In this document: piece by piece, positions 9,232 to 16,867 of the stretch
Layout of the letters: each line of letters opens with the position of its first letter
How positions within the stretch are numbered: the stretch's first letter is position 1
Assembly (NCBI RefSeq): GCF_902499045.1
Contig: NZ_CABVPL010000001.1
Location: 234,379-298,378, forward strand
DNA length: 64,000 bases
From: Burkholderia latens
Lineage (GTDB): Bacteria > Pseudomonadota > Gammaproteobacteria > Burkholderiales > Burkholderiaceae
Direction: 5' to 3'
Translations under genes and position numbers: made by a program
Notes under the pieces: model-generated
Told to the model about the DNA's origin: nothing
What the model saw: only the letters and a program-made list of their open reading frames with translations
Databases searched by the model: none

Positions 9232-10125
9232 ATGACTCATTCATCGCAACGCCGAACCCTGTTGCTGGCCGCCGCGACGGCGCCGCTCGTCCTGACCGTC
9301 ACCGCATGCGCATCGCCGCCGGCCGCGGCGCACGACGTTGCGTCCGCGGCGTCGTTTGCCGCGCTCGAGCGCGCGGCCGGAGGCCGGCTCGGCGTGTGCG
9401 CGATCGACACCGCGAGCGGCCGGCGCGCGCTGCATCGCGCGGACGAGCGCTTCCCGTTCTGCAGCACGTTCAAGGCGATGCTGAGCGCGGCGGTGCTCGC
9501 GCAGAGCGTCGAGCGGCCGGGGCTGCTGCAGCAGCGCGTCACGTACGGGCAGGCCGATCTCGTCGACTATTCGCCGGTGTCGGCCAGACACGTGGGCACC
9601 GGAATGACCGTCGCGCAGTTGTGCGAGGCGGCGATCCAGTACAGCGACAACTCGGCCGCGAACCTCGCGATGAAACTGATCGGCGGACCGCCGGCGGTGA
9701 CCGCGTACGCGCGCTCGATCGGCGACGACGCGTTCCGGCTCGATCGCTGGGAGACCGAACTGAATACCGCGCTACCGGGCGACGTGCGCGACACGACGAC
9801 GCCCGCCGCGATGGCTGCCAGCCTGCGCGTGCTCACCCTCGGCGACGCGCTGCCACCCGCGCAGCGCGCGCAGCTCGTCGCGTGGCTGCGCGGCAACAAG
9901 GTCGGAGACAAGCGGATTCGCGCGGGTGTGCCGGCCGGCTCGCAGGTGGCCGACAAGACGGGCACCGGCGACTACGGGACGACGAACGACGCGGGCGTGA
10001 TCTGGCCGCCGTCGCGCGCGCCGATCGTGCTCGCCGTGTACTACACGCAGGCGCGGCCCGACGCGAAGGCAAAGGACGACGTGATCGCGGCCGCCGCGCG
10101 GATCGCCGTCGCAACGTTCGCTTGA
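9232..10125 (+). CDS. penA: Class A beta-lactamase (PenA family)
   Basis: The 297-residue enzyme carries all class A motifs: S-T-F-K with catalytic Ser78, S-D-N at 138-140, W-E in the omega loop with general-base Glu174, and K-T-G at 242-244. It hydrolyses penicillins and, in this family, some cephalosporins and carbapenems. The N-terminus 'SSQRRTLLLAAA' looks like a twin-arginine signal and is followed by a lipobox-like 'VTAC' (Cys26), in line with reports that Burkholderia PenA enzymes are Tat-exported lipoproteins. Cys77 precedes the catalytic Ser, as in PenA relatives. It is divergent from penR and probably induced through it. Two 65-bp repeats lie immediately downstream. Confidence 0.95.
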   Translation: MTHSSQRRTLLLAAATAPLVLTVTACASPPAAAHDVASAASFAALERAAGGRLGVCAIDTASGRRALHRADERFPFCSTFKAMLSAAVLAQSVERPGLLQQRVTYGQADLVDYSPVSARHVGTGMTVAQLCEAAIQYSDNSAANLAMKLIGGPPAVTAYARSIGDDAFRLDRWETELNTALPGDVRDTTTPAAMAASLRVLTLGDALPPAQRAQLVAWLRGNKVGDKRIRAGVPAGSQVADKTGTGDYGTTNDAGVIWPPSRAPIVLAVYYTQARPDAKAKDDVIAAAARIAVATFA

Positions 10126-10225
10126 GCGTGCGGCGCGGCGTGTGTTCATCGACGCATCGATGGCTGGCTGAAGCGCCGGATGCACGCCGTGCCGCGGCCG
10201 TGATCGGCACGTCGAAACGTTGTGC

Positions 10226-10290
10226 GATCAACGACTTAGGTTACGGATACTCAGGATATCCACATCGTTGCCAACAAAAATTGTGGACAA
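10226..10290 (+). repeat. 65-bp paired DnaA-box-like repeat, copy D
   Basis: GATCAACGACTTAG start, TATCCACA (10257-10264), TTGCCAACA, TGTGGACAA (10282-10290). It lies 100 bp after penA. Confidence 0.85.
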
Positions 10291-10354
10291 GCGCAGCGAG
10301 CGCGCGCTGCAGATGCGCGTGCCCGGTTCGAAGCAGCGGGGACAAATCCTTTCG

Positions 10355-10419
10355 GATCAAGCGCTTGATCGCGCTGTGCGCAGGCTATCCACATGCTTGC
10401 CAACAAAAACTGTGGACAA
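10355..10419 (+). repeat. 65-bp paired DnaA-box-like repeat, copy E
   Basis: GATCAAGCGCTT start preceded by AAATCCTTTCG, CTATCCACA (10385-10393), TTGCCAACA, TGTGGACAA (10411-10419). The preceding AAATCCTTTCG is shared with copy H. Confidence 0.85.
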
Positions 10420-10444
10420 GCGCGCGGGTTCGCTCGCCCGATGG

Positions 10445-10645
10445 TCAGCGCTGCCGATCGTCGAGCGCGGGCCAGCGCGCGAACGCGAACACCCACAACA
10501 TGATGAAGTTCAGGACCGGGACGAACATCGTCAGGATCCACCAGCCCGAATGTCCGGTACGCCGAACGATGCGGACATACGGATAGACGACGATCGCGAC
10601 GAGCACGAGCGACACGAGCAACTGCGCTGCGGTGAAGTGTTCCAT
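10445..10645 (-). CDS. Small inner-membrane protein (66 aa)
   Basis: I do not recognise a named family with certainty. The product starts 'MEHFTAAQLLVSLVLVAIVV', has two hydrophobic spans (about residues 6-24 and 35-54) joined by 'RIVRRTGHSGWW', and resembles short DUF805-like or phospholipase-D-N-like membrane proteins. The ATG at 10645 has GAGGAAG at good spacing; the longer frame starting at 10687 lacks this. The gene is isolated between repeat copies E and F. No function can be assigned. Confidence 0.65.
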   Translation of the reverse strand: MEHFTAAQLLVSLVLVAIVVYPYVRIVRRTGHSGWWILTMFVPVLNFIMLWVFAFARWPALDDRQR

Positions 10646-10868
10646 GGTCTTCCTCGGAGTGATGTGCATGGCCCGATGCGGGCGCAACGGTCCGTCCGCG
10701 TGGCCGTCGCATCGAGCGCGCCAATGCGAGCGCGCCCGCGGCTCGTGCGATCGTGACCCGTCGCGCGGGCCGGCGTCAAGGCGCCGCCGTTGCGCCGGAT
10801 CGGTCGTTCGCGCATGCGTGCGGACAGCGCGATGCCGAAACGGCGACGCGACGAATGAATCGTTGTCC

Positions 10869-10933
10869 GATCAACGGGTTAGACGATGCTTGCTCAGGAT
10901 ATCCACAAGCTTGCCAACAAAATCTGTGGGTAA
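10869..10933 (+). repeat. 65-bp paired DnaA-box-like repeat, copy F
   Basis: GATCAACGGGTTAG start, TATCCACA (10900-10907), TTGCCAACA, TGTGGGTAA (10925-10933). The right arm carries one change from TGTGGA. Confidence 0.85.
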
Positions 10934-11071
10934 CCGGCACGACGCTCCCGGCGCGGGCCCGCGGCGCGTCGGCAGCCAGCGACGTGGCATCGTGACGCGA
11001 AGTGAGGCGACGCGACGCATATGACGGCCCGAGCGGCGCCGTGTCTGCATCACGCGTGCCAAAGTCCGTCG

Positions 11072-11136
11072 GATCAAGGGCTTAGCGTGTCGGTGCGCAG
11101 GATATCCACAAGCTTGCCAACATTTTCTGTGGAGAA
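11072..11136 (+). repeat. 65-bp paired DnaA-box-like repeat, copy G
   Basis: GATCAAGGGCTTAG start, TATCCACA (11103-11110), TTGCCAACA, TGTGGAGAA (11128-11136). The A-rich stretch after TTGCCAACA is replaced by TTTT here. Confidence 0.85.
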
Positions 11137-11416
11137 GTCCGCGTGGCGGTGGGCGCGGTGCACAACGTTCGAGCGGTGCGCCGCGCCGGCTCGTGCGTGG
11201 GCGTATGCGGTACAAATGCCCGGCAGCGTGAGCTTTCCGAACAAGTGCGAGGCTTGCGATGTTGAACGACGGAGACGCCGAACGTTTCGCGACGCGCTCG
11301 GGATCCGTGAAGGCGCGCGAAACGCGGCGTGTCGATTGGATACGCATCGGGCGATGCGAGCGCGTGTCGCGCACGGAACGGGCACATTCGCCGCGCACGA
11401 CCGCCAAATCCTTTCG

Positions 11417-11481
11417 GATCAACGGCTTGCCAGCGTTAGCGGACGGTTGTCCACAAGCTTGCCAACACAATCTGTGGAAAA
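11417..11481 (+). repeat. 65-bp paired DnaA-box-like repeat, copy H
   Basis: GATCAACGGCTT start, TTGTCCACA (11447-11455), TTGCCAACA, TGTGGAAAA (11473-11481). It ends 19 bp from the 3' end of the leftward histidine kinase gene. Between copies G and H (11137-11416) I see no supportable gene. Confidence 0.8.
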
Positions 11482-11500
11482 GGCGGCCATCCGGCGTGCG

Positions 11501-12877
11501 TCAGGCCGGCACGGGAAAGCGCACCGTGACGGTCAGCCCGCGTCCGCCCTGCGTCGTGCCGAGCGCGACCGTCGCGCGATGCTGGTCGGCGATGCGCTTG
11601 ACGATCGACAACCCGAGCCCGCTTCCGGACGACGTGGCGGCCTGCGCGCCTTCGCCGCGATAGAAGCGCTCCCACACGTTCGTGCGCTCGCCTTCCGGGA
11701 TGCCGGGGCCGTCGTCGGCGACTTCGAGCACGGGCGTCGCGCCGTCGACGCGCGCGGAGACGTCGACGCGTGCACCTTCTCCCGCATAGCGGATCGCGTT
11801 GTCGACGAGGTTGTTCAGCAGTACGCGCAACGTGTCGATGTTGCCGGTGGCCATCACCGGCGACGACACGATCGCGCCGAGATCGACCCGGTGCGCATCC
11901 GCGACGCGCGTGCGGTCGGCGACCACCGAGCGGCACAGCGCCGCGAGATCGACGGGTGCGGACGCCGACACGGATGCCTGCGCATCGGGTTCGAGACGCG
12001 CGAGCGTCAGCAGCTGTTCGGCGAGGTGGCCGAGGCGCGTCGTGCCCGCGTGGATCTGCGCGAGGATCTGCTCGCGTTCGTCGGGCGTCGACGCGCGCCG
12101 CAGCAATTGCGACTGGATCGACAGCCCCATGATCGGCGTGCGCAGCTCGTGCGCGGCATCGGCGATGAAGTGACGCTGCAGCGTGAACGACCGGTCGAGC
12201 CGCGCGAGCAAATCGTTGATCGCTTCGGCGAGCGGGCGCACCTCGTTCGGCATCGATGCGACGTCCACCGGCTCGAGATTGTTCGCATTCCTGCGCTTGA
12301 GGCCGGATGCGATCGTGTGCAATGGCCGCAGCCCTGCGCCGATGCCGAACCACAGCCCGATCGCGAGCACGGGCAGCATCGAGAATACCGGCCACAGCAG
12401 GTGCACCGCGATGCCGGCGATGGCTTCCCAGCGCGCATGGCGCGCCTGCGCGATGCGAATCGTCGTGCCGCCGCGCTGCGTCACGTAGGTCCGCCACGGC
12501 TGGCCGCCGACGTCGATAGTCGCGATGCCGGATTGCGCGGGCGGCGGCAACGCCGATTCGCGATCGGTCGAATACACGAGCGTGCCGTTGCGCCACACCT
12601 GCAGCAGCACGGCATCGGGGTCGCCGGCCTCGAAGCCGTGCTTGCCGTCGCGGTTATCGCGGAACGACAGCTCGCCGTTCGGGCCGACGACGATCTGCTT
12701 CGACATGCTGCGCATCTGGTCGTCGAGCAGATCGTCGAGCTCGCGCAGCGCGCCCCAGTAGGTGCCCGCGCTCGCGACCAGCCCGATCACGCACGCGGCG
12801 GGCAGCAGCCACGTCAGCAGGCGCCGCCGCAGCGACGCGCTGCGCCAGCGCGCGATCGCGTGCTGCAGGCCCGTCAT
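11501..12877 (-). CDS. Sensor histidine kinase, QseC-like
   Basis: The 458-residue protein has two membrane spans (about residues 20-42 and 160-190) flanking a periplasmic sensor segment, a HAMP linker, a HisKA box 'DAAHELRTPI' with the phosphorylated His, and a C-terminal ATPase with N box 'LLNNLVDNAIRYA', 'VADDGPGIPEG' and 'SGSGLGLSIVKRIA'. The start codon overlaps the stop of the upstream response regulator gene by four bases (ATGA), so the two are translationally coupled. With the divergent YgiW-like gene this recalls the ygiW-qseB-qseC neighbourhood of enterobacteria. The signal sensed is unknown. Confidence 0.9.
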   Translation of the reverse strand: MTGLQHAIARWRSASLRRRLLTWLLPAACVIGLVASAGTYWGALRELDDLLDDQMRSMSKQIVVGPNGELSFRDNRDGKHGFEAGDPDAVLLQVWRNGTLVYSTDRESALPPPAQSGIATIDVGGQPWRTYVTQRGGTTIRIAQARHARWEAIAGIAVHLLWPVFSMLPVLAIGLWFGIGAGLRPLHTIASGLKRRNANNLEPVDVASMPNEVRPLAEAINDLLARLDRSFTLQRHFIADAAHELRTPIMGLSIQSQLLRRASTPDEREQILAQIHAGTTRLGHLAEQLLTLARLEPDAQASVSASAPVDLAALCRSVVADRTRVADAHRVDLGAIVSSPVMATGNIDTLRVLLNNLVDNAIRYAGEGARVDVSARVDGATPVLEVADDGPGIPEGERTNVWERFYRGEGAQAATSSGSGLGLSIVKRIADQHRATVALGTTQGGRGLTVTVRFPVPA

Positions 12878-13536
12878 GCGCCGTCACCGATCCGGTAGCC
12901 GACGCCGCGCACCGTGCGGATCATGTCGTGACCGAGTTTCTTGCGCAGGTTGTGGATATGCACCTGCACCGCGTTGCTTTCGATTTCCTCGCCCCAGCTG
13001 TACAGCCGTTCCTCGAACTGTTCGCGCGAGATCACCGCGCCGGGGTCGCGCATCAGTTCGTGCAGCAGCACGAACTCCTTCGGCGACAGCGTGACTTCGT
13101 CGTCGTTGAGCCACACCTGGTGCTTGACCGGATCGAGCCGCAGCGGGCCGATCGCGAGCGTGGTTTGCGCACGCCCCGCATGACGGCGATTGACCGCGCG
13201 GATGCGTGCGAGCAGCTCTTCCAGCACGAACGGCTTCACGAGGTAGTCGTCGGCGCCGCTGTCGAGGCCGGCGATCCGATCGGGCACGCCGTCGCGCGCG
13301 GTGATGATGATCGCGGGCAGGGTTTCGTCGCGGCGGCGCAGCGACGCGAGCACCGACAGCCCGTCGCGATTCGGCAGCCCGAGGTCGAGCAGCAGCAGCC
13401 CGTAGCCGGTCGAGCGCAGCGCGAGCGACGCGGCGTCGCCGTCCTTCACCCAGTCGACCGCGAAGCCTTCCTGTCTGAGGCCCTGTTCGAGCCCGCTGCC
13501 GATCAGCGGATCGTCCTCGACGAGCAGTACGCGCAT
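12874..13536 (-). CDS. OmpR-family response regulator, QseB-like
   Basis: The product begins 'MRVLLVEDDPLIGSGLEQGL' and has 220 residues, the usual QseB/PmrA length. The receiver domain has the acidic pair E7-D8/D9, phosphoacceptor Asp51 in 'LLLLDLGLPNRDG', Thr in 'IIITARD' and the Lys in 'YLVKPF'; the C-terminal winged helix ends 'RGVGYRIGDGA'. A further in-frame ATG at 13554 would add six residues; I prefer 13536 because homologues start at MRVLLVEDD. It shares a divergent control region with the YgiW-like gene, which it probably regulates along with itself. Confidence 0.9.
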   Translation of the reverse strand: MRVLLVEDDPLIGSGLEQGLRQEGFAVDWVKDGDAASLALRSTGYGLLLLDLGLPNRDGLSVLASLRRRDETLPAIIITARDGVPDRIAGLDSGADDYLVKPFVLEELLARIRAVNRRHAGRAQTTLAIGPLRLDPVKHQVWLNDDEVTLSPKEFVLLHELMRDPGAVISREQFEERLYSWGEEIESNAVQVHIHNLRKKLGHDMIRTVRGVGYRIGDGA

Positions 13537-13595
13537 GGATTCGTGTCTCTTCATGGGGGCGGGTGCCCCGGGGTTTCCATGATATGCGCGTGTCG

Positions 13596-13611
13596 CTTAG
13601 GCGGAGCTTAA
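13596..13611. promoter_or_regulatory. Candidate OmpR/QseB-type direct-repeat box
   Basis: CTTAG (13596-13600) and CTTAA (13607-13611) are spaced by one 11-bp helical turn, the layout of PmrA/QseB boxes. The site lies 60 bp upstream of the regulator's start. A second feature of the same region is the perfect 13-bp palindrome TTACGGTCCGTAA at 13692-13704, next to another CTTAAT. Confidence 0.45.
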
Positions 13612-13761
13612 AGCGGTCGGCCGGCCGTACTTTCGGACTGGTCCCATGCGGCTTCGTGTCGCCTCGGCATGCCCTTCAGGTTTGCTTAATCTTACGGTCC
13701 GTAATCTTGGCCCGTCGCGCTAGACGGGGCGCGGCCCCAATCGACGATGAGGAACACCATC

Positions 13762-14115
13762 ATGAAACACCTGGCCGGAATCCTGACGATCGCACTTGCC
13801 GCGCTGCCCGCGGCCGTTCATGCGCAGTACACGGGGCCGTCCGCGCTGACGACCACCACGGTGAAGGAACTCCTCGCGAACGGCAAGGACGACCAGCACG
13901 TGCAATTGCAAGGACGCATCGTCAAGCACGTCGGCGGCGAGGATTACGAGTTCGCCGATGCGACCGGCACGATCCGCGTCGAGATCGACGACAAGCTGTG
14001 GGCTGCCGGCCAGCCTGTCAGCGACAAGAACGAAGTGAAGCTGACCGGCGAGTTCGAGCGCAAATGGTCGGGCCGCGTGAAGGTCGATGCCGATCGCGTC
14101 GAAGTCCTGCGCTGA
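13762..14115 (+). CDS. YgiW/YdeI-family (BOF domain) periplasmic stress protein
   Basis: From the ATG at 13762 (GAGGAA seven bases upstream) the product has 117 residues: a signal peptide ending 'AVHAQ' near residue 20, then a compact oligonucleotide-binding-fold domain with 'VQLQGRIVKHVGGEDYEFAD' and 'IRVEIDDKLW', diagnostic of the bacterial OB-fold (BOF, NirD/YgiW/YdeI) family. Enterobacterial members are periplasmic and linked to oxidative, peptide and acid stress; biochemistry is poorly defined. It is divergent from the QseBC-like pair, which fits the known neighbourhood. An ATG at 13747 would add five residues. Confidence 0.85.
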   Translation: MKHLAGILTIALAALPAAVHAQYTGPSALTTTTVKELLANGKDDQHVQLQGRIVKHVGGEDYEFADATGTIRVEIDDKLWAAGQPVSDKNEVKLTGEFERKWSGRVKVDADRVEVLR

Positions 14116-14178
14116 CCGGCGCACCGGTGCGGGCGAGGCCGGTGATACCATGGGCGACCGGTTCCCGTTCTCACCAAG

Positions 14179-15039
14179 ATGGCTGCCAATTTCGATGAAC
14201 TCGCGTCCCGGATCCGGGCGCAATTTTCCGAACTGAGTCCGCAATTCCAGGCGGGCGCTGCATTTCTGCTTGATCATCCCGACGAGGTCGCCACGTCGTC
14301 GATGCGCAAGGTCGCGCAGCGCGCGCAGGTTCAACCGGCGTCGCTCGTGCGGCTCGCGCAGCAATTCGGTTTCCCCGGCTGGAACGAGCTGCGCGATCTG
14401 TGCGTCGCGCGCGTGCGCACGCGCCCCGAGCCGCTCACGCAGCGTGCGCGTTCGCTGGTGCGCCCCGACGCGAAGGCGTCGCTCGCACACGATCTGCTGG
14501 CCGCGCAACAACACAATCTCGCCGCGACCGCCGCGCAGAACGAGCACACGCTGGGCGACGCCGCGAAGCTGATCCGCAAGGCGTCGCACGTGCACGTCGC
14601 GGGATTCCGGTCGTGCTATCCGGTCGCGTTCGGTTTCGTGTACGGCTACCGGTTGTTCCGTCCGACCGTGTCGCTGCTCAACGGCGTCGCCGGATCGCTC
14701 GAGATGGAGTTGCGCGCGATCGCGAAGCAGAGCGTGACAGTGATCATCAGCTTCGCGCCGTATTCCGCGGAAGCGACGCGCGTCGCGCAGGCGGCGAAAG
14801 CGCAGGGCAGCAAGATCGTCGCGATCACCGACAGCGCGGTGTCGCCGATCGCGCTGCATGCCGACGCGCAGCTGATCTTCACGCACGACAGCCCGTCGTT
14901 CTTTCCGTCGCTGGTCGCCGCGCACGCGATGGCCGAGGCGCTGGTCGCGCAGCTGCTCGCGCTCGAAGGCGGCGATGCGATCGCGGCGCTCGAGCGCACG
15001 GAAGCCGAGTTGCATGCGAAGGGCGCGTACGTCGTATAG
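14179..15039 (+). CDS. MurR/RpiR-family transcriptional regulator
   Basis: The 286-residue protein has an N-terminal RpiR helix-turn-helix (about residues 5-80; 'SSMRKVAQRAQVQPASLVRL') and a C-terminal SIS sugar-isomerase domain (about 120-260; 'VHVAGFRSCYPVAFGF', 'VIISFAPYSAEATRV'). RpiR regulators bind phosphosugars or related phosphorylated ligands through SIS and control catabolic genes. The next gene on the same strand, starting 248 bp on, encodes a PEP mutase/isocitrate lyase-family enzyme, a possible target, though the gap allows a separate promoter. The ligand is unknown. Confidence 0.88.
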   Translation: MAANFDELASRIRAQFSELSPQFQAGAAFLLDHPDEVATSSMRKVAQRAQVQPASLVRLAQQFGFPGWNELRDLCVARVRTRPEPLTQRARSLVRPDAKASLAHDLLAAQQHNLAATAAQNEHTLGDAAKLIRKASHVHVAGFRSCYPVAFGFVYGYRLFRPTVSLLNGVAGSLEMELRAIAKQSVTVIISFAPYSAEATRVAQAAKAQGSKIVAITDSAVSPIALHADAQLIFTHDSPSFFPSLVAAHAMAEALVAQLLALEGGDAIAALERTEAELHAKGAYVV

Positions 15040-15287
15040 CCGCGCGTGCGGCTTGAATGCTCGTCGTTGCCGGTTTCCCGCTCGACGCGGCGCAACCAGT
15101 GACGTTCGATTGCGACGCGGACGTTCGCAAGCAGATTGCGGTGCCGTTCGTCCGCTTCGACGAAAGCCGGCCGCGCGCGCGAGCGGCCGCAACGGCGACG
15201 TGCCGCGACATCGACATTTCGCTGCGCCCCGAACCGTCGCGGAATCGCGCGCGCGTATGCTGGCGTCTCCAGACCGAGGAGACGACG

Positions 15288-16148
15288 ATGACCGAATCCG
15301 ACCTGCAATTCCGCCAAGCCGAAGCGTTCCGCGCGCTGCACGTGCGCCCCGGCGCATTCATCATCCCGAACCCGTGGGATGCCGGGTCCGCCCGATTGCT
15401 CGCGATGGCGGGCTTCGACGCGCTGGCCACCACGAGCGCCGGCTTTGCTTACTCGAGAGGGCGGCCCGACAACGCGATCGGCCGTGACGAGATGCTTGCC
15501 CACATCGCCGAGATCGTCGCGGCCGGCAGCCTGCCTGTCAGCGCCGATCTCGAGAACGGCTTCGGCGACGCGCCCGCCACGGTCGCCGAGACGATTCGTC
15601 TCGCGGCCGGCGCGGGCGCGGTCGGCGGCTCGATCGAAGACGCGACCGGCCGCGCGGACGCGCCGATCTATCCGCACGACGCGGCGGTCGAGCGCATCGC
15701 GGCGGCGGTCGATGCGGCGCGCGCGCTGCCGTTTCCGTTCACGCTGACCGCGCGCTGCGAGAACTACCTGCACGGCCGCCGCGACCTTGCCGATACGATC
15801 GCGCGGCTGGTCGCGTATCGCGACGCGGGCGCCGACGTGCTGTATGCGCCGGGCCTGACCGATCCCGACGACATCGCGGCCGTCACGCGCGCGGTCGTTG
15901 CGCCGGTCAACGTCGTGATGGGGCTGCAGGGCGGGCTGCTGAGCGTCGATGCGCTCGCGGCGCTCGGCGTGAAGCGCGTCAGCGTCGGCGGCGCGCTGGC
16001 GCGGACCGCGCTCGGCGCGTTCCTGCGCGCCGCGACGGAGATGGCGCGCGACGGCACGTTCACGTTCGCGCAAGGGGCGGTGCCGGGGCGCGACCTCGAT
16101 CGCTGGTTTTCTGCGCCGGACAATTCGCCCGTGGAGTTCGCGAGATAA
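15288..16148 (+). CDS. Isocitrate lyase/PEP mutase-superfamily enzyme
   Basis: The 286-residue protein starts 'MTESDLQFRQAEAFRALH' after GAGGAG. It has the superfamily barrel signatures 'NPWDAGSARLLAMAGFDALATTS', the metal-binding 'SADLENGFGD' and 'VGGSIEDATG'. Members cleave or rearrange C-C or P-C bonds of 2-oxo or 2-hydroxy acids; this short subgroup, common in Burkholderia, is usually unassigned and may act as an oxaloacetate decarboxylase or related lyase. The frame extends upstream to 15057, but the codon pattern and ribosome site support 15288. It follows an RpiR regulator. Confidence 0.85.
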   Translation: MTESDLQFRQAEAFRALHVRPGAFIIPNPWDAGSARLLAMAGFDALATTSAGFAYSRGRPDNAIGRDEMLAHIAEIVAAGSLPVSADLENGFGDAPATVAETIRLAAGAGAVGGSIEDATGRADAPIYPHDAAVERIAAAVDAARALPFPFTLTARCENYLHGRRDLADTIARLVAYRDAGADVLYAPGLTDPDDIAAVTRAVVAPVNVVMGLQGGLLSVDALAALGVKRVSVGGALARTALGAFLRAATEMARDGTFTFAQGAVPGRDLDRWFSAPDNSPVEFAR

Positions 16149-16159
16149 GTGCCGCTAAA

Positions 16160-16173
16160 TGGAAGCGTTTCCA
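16160..16173. promoter_or_regulatory. LacI-family-like operator TGGAAGCGTTTCCA
   Basis: A 14-bp near-perfect palindrome with a central CG, typical of LacI/GalR-family operators, sits 12 bp after the lyase stop codon. No LacI-family gene is in the window. Confidence 0.35.
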
Positions 16174-16480
16174 GCCGAAAATCGATTGACGGTAATCAAC
16201 CAAAACCGTGGTCGATTTAAAGTGCACTGACGGCGCGAAATACATCGTTTATTCTCCGCATTCGGCTGGCGGCCTCGAACCGGCGTGCCGGCCGCGCCGG
16301 TTCTGGCCCTAATCGCACTGTACGTGTACCGATGCCGCGTATTGTTGCGATTTTCCGCTCGATGTGTTTTTGGTTTCCGGGAGTTGCCGGCCAATTTTCG
16401 GATTGGTAATCTGCGGTATATCCGAATGGCCGGCGAGCGGGCCGCCGGAAAATGAATATATATATAAAACCGAGAGAGCG
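16174..16480. other. AT-rich intergenic stretch
   Basis: About 300 bp with markedly lower GC than the flanks and no supportable ORF. It contains TTGACGG near 16187 and an ATATATATATAAAA run (about 16455-16468) directly before the next gene, so it probably holds that gene's promoter. Confidence 0.5.
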
Positions 16481-16747
16481 ATGAAAATCCGAGAAAATCA
16501 ACGCAGCGGCTTTCGCGTCGGCGATGTCGTGACGCTGAAAACCGGTGGGCCGCGCATGACCGTCACCTATGCCGGGCCCGTCGTGTTCGACGATGCCGAC
16601 TGGCTGATTTGCCAGTGGTTCGACGACAGCGGCCATTTCCGGCAGGAAATGTTTCATCACGACACGGTGGCGCTGGAACCGCGCGCGATTTCCGCCGGCC
16701 GCGCCCGCATCCGCATGCTGGCGCACCGTTACCGTTCTGCCGCCTGA
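16481..16747 (+). CDS. DUF2158 (YodC-like) small protein
   Basis: The 88-residue product begins 'MKIRENQRSGFRVGDVVTLK' and contains 'GGPRMTV' and 'WLICQWFD', the core of the DUF2158/YodC family of small beta-rich proteins. Function is unknown in the family. The ATG follows GAGAGAG at good spacing. A C-terminal extension 'ALEPRAISAGRARIRML' is basic. The gene stands alone downstream of an AT-rich region. Confidence 0.8.
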   Translation: MKIRENQRSGFRVGDVVTLKTGGPRMTVTYAGPVVFDDADWLICQWFDDSGHFRQEMFHHDTVALEPRAISAGRARIRMLAHRYRSAA

Positions 16748-16867
16748 AGCGCCCGCGCGCCGCGCCACGCGCACACGTTGCCGCGGCGCGGCAGGCGCAA
16801 CGCGACCGCCGCGACATTTCACGCCAGCCCGAAACGTCCGGCGGTCGGCTGCGCCGATACTGCACGC

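Noticed and set aside
7809-11481. CRISPR array
   Set aside because: Repeats are 65 bp, diverged, and separated by genes and irregular distances of 129 to about 2,000 bp; no cas genes are present.
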